Source: DATMNI01 sp035570275
GTDB lineage: Bacteria > Acidobacteriota > Terriglobia > Bryobacterales > Bryobacteraceae
Direction: 5' to 3'
Assembly (NCBI GenBank): GCA_035570275.1
Contig: DATMNI010000384.1
Coordinates: 1 to 64,000 of the forward strand
Length of the DNA: 64,000 bases
Shown here: in pieces, positions 63,118-64,000 of the stretch
Position numbering within the stretch: the first letter of the stretch is position 1
Layout of the letters: every line of letters begins with the position of its first letter
The notes under the pieces: generated by a model
What the model saw: the letters and a program-made list of their open reading frames with translations, nothing else
The model's database searches: none
Told to the model about the DNA's origin: nothing
Made by a program: the position numbers and the translations under genes

Positions 63118-64000
63118 TCAAGCTAGCAACGCCGACTGGCGCTGCTGTAGGAAGCTGCGGACCGCTGGGTCGCGCTCTAGACCGATAGCGACTTCGTAGG
63201 CGTGGCGGGCTTCGGCGTTTGCACCAGTCCTGGCCAACAGCTCGGCGCGCACAGCCCAGTAGGGTTGATATTCGACGAGCCGCACATCGGCGGCTGCCTC
63301 TGGCATGGCGTCGAGCGCGGCACCGGCGCCGTGCACCTCGGCGAGAGCCAGGACACGATTGATCGCGACTACCGGTGAGCTGGTGAGCGCGAATAGAGCG
63401 TCGTAAAGTTGCACCACCTCTGCCCAGTTTGCTTGACCCGTGCGGCTGCGATACACGTGCGCCGATTGCAGGGCGGCCTCCAACTGATAGCGGCCGATGG
63501 AGCCAGGAACATTGGCACGCCGGAGCAGCGCCTCGGCCTCAACGATCATTTGCGAATCCCACAACGCCGGATCCTGCTCTGCAAGCGGCACGTACTTGCC
63601 ATCTGCCCGACGCCGGGCTCGACGCCGGGCTTCCGCGTGCAGCATGAGGGCAAGCAGGCCCAGCGGCTCCGGCTCTTCCGGCAGCAGTACGGTCGCGAGC
63701 CGGGCCAGAAACATCGCCTCCTCGGTGAGATCGCGGCGGGCGACATCGGTCCCGCTGGCGTCGGTCCAACCTTCTGCGAAGGCGGCATAGATCGCGTCCA
63801 GCACCGTGTCGAGCCGGCTGGGAAGTTCCTCGCGCTCCGGAACGCGAAATGGGATGCCGGCCTGCCGGATCTTGTCCTTGGCACGAACAAGCCTCTTACC
63901 CATGGCCGCCGGGGACGTCAGGAATGCTGAGGCGATCCTTGCCGCATCCATCCCTAACACCACCTGCAGAATCAATGGCGTACGAATGCCGGCGTCGATC
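63118..64000 (-). CDS. ECF sigma factor with C-terminal helical domain (ECF42-like), partial
   Basis: The frame has no start in the window and continues past its right edge. The visible 293 codons hold the end of region 4 (IRTPLILQVVLGMDAARIAS, FLTSPAAMGKRLVRAKDKIR) and the long DUF6596 domain (FRVPEREELPSRLDTVLDAI, IYAAFAEGW, LTEEAMFLARLATVLLPEEP, GLLALMLHAEARR, YQLEAALQSAH). The C-terminal end has TPR-like helices. These sigma factors usually pair with a YciI-like DGPF protein upstream, which would lie beyond the window. Confidence 0.87.
   Translation of the reverse strand, partial: IDAGIRTPLILQVVLGMDAARIASAFLTSPAAMGKRLVRAKDKIRQAGIPFRVPEREELPSRLDTVLDAIYAAFAEGWTDASGTDVARRDLTEEAMFLARLATVLLPEEPEPLGLLALMLHAEARRRARRRADGKYVPLAEQDPALWDSQMIVEAEALLRRANVPGSIGRYQLEAALQSAHVYRSRTGQANWAEVVQLYDALFALTSSPVVAINRVLALAEVHGAGAALDAMPEAAADVRLVEYQPYWAVRAELLARTGANAEARHAYEVAIGLERDPAVRSFLQQRQSALLA

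Overview
The window is high-GC DNA from an acidobacterium, most likely of the Solibacter/Bryobacter type. The strongest lineage markers are a TIGR03435-family protein (a Solibacter paralogous family, 10038-11693), an 800-residue ADOP-type duplicated permease (15151-17559), two giant Oar-like TonB receptors with N-terminal carboxypeptidase-regulatory domains, and a DUF1552/DUF1592 secreted pair. Many products carry Sec or Tat signals, which suggests a soil organism with a large secreted and outer-membrane repertoire. No rRNA, tRNA, CRISPR array, prophage or intact insertion sequence was seen.

Layout. 0.2-4.2 kb: two secreted proteins, a CocE-type hydrolase and a DUF2961 protein. 4.2-7.8 kb: a DUF72 protein, a small holin-IV-like membrane protein, and glcE-glcF. 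7.9-10.0 kb: a decay zone with a frameshifted lipoprotein gene, an RHH antitoxin, a DUF433/DUF5615 toxin-antitoxin pair whose toxin has a stop codon, a second DUF433 gene with a frameshift, and a degenerate partial copy of glcF. 10-15 kb: TIGR03435 protein, creatinase N-domain remnant, amidase, BrnT/BrnA-like pair. 15-23.5 kb: ADOP permease, cytosine-deaminase-like enzyme, GFO/IDH/MocA oxidoreductase, DUF1592-DUF1552 pair, NIF3-like remnant. 24-32.5 kb: TonB receptor with a terminator, TonB-C-domain protein, glycoside hydrolase, alpha/beta hydrolase. 32.7-34.6 kb: ECF sigma factor with a membrane partner, and a DUF5678/retropepsin pair. 34.8-42.1 kb: two tandem TolC-like proteins, then rpoD, nrdR and a flippase-like membrane protein. 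42.2-46.4 kb: ECF sigma, zinc-finger anti-sigma, B-box membrane protein, LiaI-like and DUF4097 proteins. 47.1-53.5 kb: a tightly coupled five-gene run (barrel protein, phosphate-binding-like protein, hybrid kinase, REC-HD-like protein, REC-kinase). 53.6-58.9 kb: an SGNH protein lacking catalytic residues, two beta-propellers, a haem/HhH protein, DinB. 59.7-64 kb: a second TonB receptor and a partial ECF sigma factor.

Two themes stand out. First, short direct duplications of about 15-22 bp lie at gene starts, stops and junctions, some duplicating a start or stop codon. The most striking makes a chain of two mini-ORFs linked by ATGA overlaps between a sigma factor and its anti-sigma factor (42974-43023). 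Second, accessory genes (toxin-antitoxin and others) carry single-base frameshifts or stops, while housekeeping genes look intact. The best candidate for an undescribed system is the overlapping signalling operon at 47057-53468, where the two downstream proteins share a near-identical receiver domain but have degenerate output domains. All family names come from recognition of sequence motifs; no database search was run.
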